NCBI GenBank assembly: GCA_002383325.1
Contig: DFYJ01000072.1
Location: forward strand, 7,226-13,813
Source of the DNA: Candidatus Aminicenantes bacterium UBA4085
GTDB lineage: Bacteria > Acidobacteriota > Aminicenantia > Aminicenantales > UBA4085
Length of the DNA: 6,588 bases
Direction: 5' to 3'
Position numbers and translations under genes: made by a program. Shown piece by piece: positions 5,694-6,588 of this stretch (within the stretch, counting starts at the first letter, position 1; each line of letters starts with the position of its first letter). Under the pieces are notes generated by a model. It did not search any database, was not told the origin of the DNA, and saw only the letters and a program-made list of their open reading frames with translations.

Positions 5694-6559
5694 GACAGGC
5701 TCCGGTAAACGGCCGAGCCCATCTCGGCCGGGCTGTCGATGAGGATGACCCCGGCGCCTCGCAAGGCCTCGATCTTAGACTCCGCGCCGCCGCGTCCATT
5801 CTCGATGATGGCGCCGGCATGGCCCATGCGCCGTCCGGGCGGGGCGGTCCGGCCGGCGATGTAGGCCAGGACGGGCTTGGGGTAGCCGGATTTCAGGTAA
5901 TCCGCCGCGTCCTCTTCGGTCGAGCCGCCGATCTCGCCGATCAGCAGGACGGCCTCGGTCGACGGGTCTTCCCGGAAGAGAGCCAGGAGCTCCATGAAGC
6001 CCAGGCCGACGACGGGATCGCCGCCGATCCCGATCGCGGTCGATTGACCCAGGCCGGCCAGAGTCAGCTGATGGACGGCCTCGTAGGTCAGGGTGCCCGA
6101 GCGGGAGATGACGCCGATGCTGCCGGGACGGTGGATCGACCCAGGCATGATGCCGATTTTAGTCTCCCCGGGGATGATGAGGCCGGGCGTGTTGGGGCCG
6201 ATGAGGAGCGTACCATGGGCGGCCAGCCGGGCCTTGAGTGAGATGACATCCAGGACCGGAATTCCCTCGGTGATGCAGACAACGATGCGGATCCCGGCTT
6301 CGGCCGCTTCGATCGCCGCTTGAGCGGCCTTCAGGGGCGGAACGAACATGACTGAAGCATCCGCGTCCGTGGCGGCCCGGGCTTCCGCTACGGAGTTGAA
6401 GACGGGCCGTCCGAGGTGAGTCGTTCCACCCTTGCTTGGCGTGACTCCACCGACGATATGGGTGCCGTACTCGATCATACGCTGAGCATGGAACGTGCCC
6501 TCGCGTCCCGTGAAGCCTTGGACGAGGACCCTCGTCGCCGCGCCGGCCAGGATACTCAC
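5687..6559 (-). CDS. sucD: Succinyl-CoA synthetase (ADP/GDP-forming) alpha subunit
   Basis: Alpha subunit of the TCA-cycle enzyme that interconverts succinyl-CoA and succinate with substrate-level NTP formation; it works in the cytosol with the beta subunit SucC. At 290 aa it matches the family length (E. coli 289) and aligns from the first residues (MSILAG). It has the CoA-binding Rossmann domain with [11 protein letters not shown] (14-24) and [14 protein letters not shown] (37-50), then SRSGTLTYE (152-160), GIGGDP (177-182), the GEIGG motif (208-212; Glu209) and the phosphohistidine segment RMGHAGAI (244-251; His247, equivalent to E. coli His246). The usual GPNCPG reads GPNTPG (121-126), so a Cys near the CoA site is Thr. 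The GTG start follows GGAGG by 6 bases, and an upstream frame ends in a TGA overlapping this start (GTGA), probably sucC. The PHP gene overlaps its 3' end by 7 bp. Confidence 0.96.
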   Translation of the reverse strand: MSILAGAATRVLVQGFTGREGTFHAQRMIEYGTHIVGGVTPSKGGTTHLGRPVFNSVAEARAATDADASVMFVPPLKAAQAAIEAAEAGIRIVVCITEGIPVLDVISLKARLAAHGTLLIGPNTPGLIIPGETKIGIMPGSIHRPGSIGVISRSGTLTYEAVHQLTLAGLGQSTAIGIGGDPVVGLGFMELLALFREDPSTEAVLLIGEIGGSTEEDAADYLKSGYPKPVLAYIAGRTAPPGRRMGHAGAIIENGRGGAESKIEALRGAGVILIDSPAEMGSAVYRSLSC

Positions 6560-6588
6560 GGACGGCCTCCGAATGAGGCCGCGGATAC
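6556..6588 (-). CDS. Probable last codons of sucC (beta subunit), mostly outside the window
   Basis: On the minus strand a frame open to the window edge ends in TGA at 6558-6556, overlapping the sucD GTG by GTGA. It encodes ten visible residues ([10 protein letters not shown]). sucC normally lies directly upstream of sucD in bacteria, and this four-base overlap is typical of coupled genes. Ten residues cannot identify a family, so the call rests on gene order alone. Confidence 0.28.
   Translation of the reverse strand, partial: VSAASFGGRP
6563..6581 (-). promoter_or_regulatory. Hairpin containing the sucD Shine-Dalgarno sequence
   Basis: CGGCCTC (6563-6569) and GAGGCCG (6575-6581) form a perfect 7-bp stem with a 5-base loop. 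The sucD Shine-Dalgarno GGAGG (6570-6566 on the minus strand) lies in one arm, except for one base in the loop, and the start codon follows the stem by 3 bases. Folded, it would hide the ribosome-binding site. A ribosome finishing the gene that ends at 6556 would open it, giving coupled expression. The structure is visible in sequence; the control is inferred. Confidence 0.45.

Noticed and set aside
5017..5820. 267-codon minus-strand frame overlapping sucD and the PHP gene
   Set aside because: Pro/Arg/Ser-rich out-of-frame reading across two well-supported genes.
1..6588. tRNA, rRNA, CRISPR, insertion sequence, toxin-antitoxin or phage defence content
   Set aside because: No direct repeat arrays, terminal inverted repeats with a transposase, or small gene pairs were found by reading both strands.

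Overview
The window is GC-rich bacterial DNA with a strong preference for G/C at third codon positions, dense gene packing and two GTG starts. It looks like an ordinary chromosomal segment, not a mobile or phage-derived region. The GC content, the EF-G-2-type factor and the secreted ChaN-PDZ and metallo-beta-lactamase (MBL) proteins would suit an Acidobacteria/Aminicenantes-like metagenomic lineage. That placement is inference and rests on no marker gene.

Layout, left to right. Positions 1-363 (+) are an open frame running in from the left edge, probably the 3' end of an unrecognised gene. Positions 364-496 are intergenic and hold a perfect 8-bp inverted repeat, a candidate sigma70-type promoter and a clear Shine-Dalgarno sequence. 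Positions 497-2590 (+) encode a complete 697-aa elongation factor G of the EF-G-2 type. A perfect 10-bp hairpin straddles its stop codon. Positions 2673-3989 (+) encode an exported ChaN/DUF399 (Tiki-like) protein fused to a C-terminal PDZ domain. This gene converges, with a 7-bp gap, on a minus-strand gene at 3997-4929 for an exported MBL-fold hydrolase. That gene has its own promoter at about 4959-4987. Further right on the minus strand are a PHP-domain metal-dependent phosphoesterase (5010-5693) and sucD, the succinyl-CoA synthetase alpha subunit (5687-6559). These two overlap by 7 bp and are read sucD first. The sucD start lies just after a small hairpin that contains its Shine-Dalgarno sequence, and its GTGA start overlaps a TGA that probably ends sucC, which lies mostly outside the window.

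Functionally, the sucD-PHP pair is a translationally coupled unit with a TCA-cycle enzyme as its first visible gene. The EF-G-2 paralogue is cytosolic translation machinery. The two convergent genes encode periplasmic or secreted proteins with metal-site motifs. I see no tRNA, rRNA, CRISPR array, insertion sequence, phage or defence genes, and no clear candidate for a new biological system. The most interesting signals are small: three perfect GC-rich hairpins without U-tracts at gene ends, the hairpin over the sucD ribosome-binding site, the ChaN-PDZ architecture, and the non-canonical GTPase residues of the EF-G paralogue.
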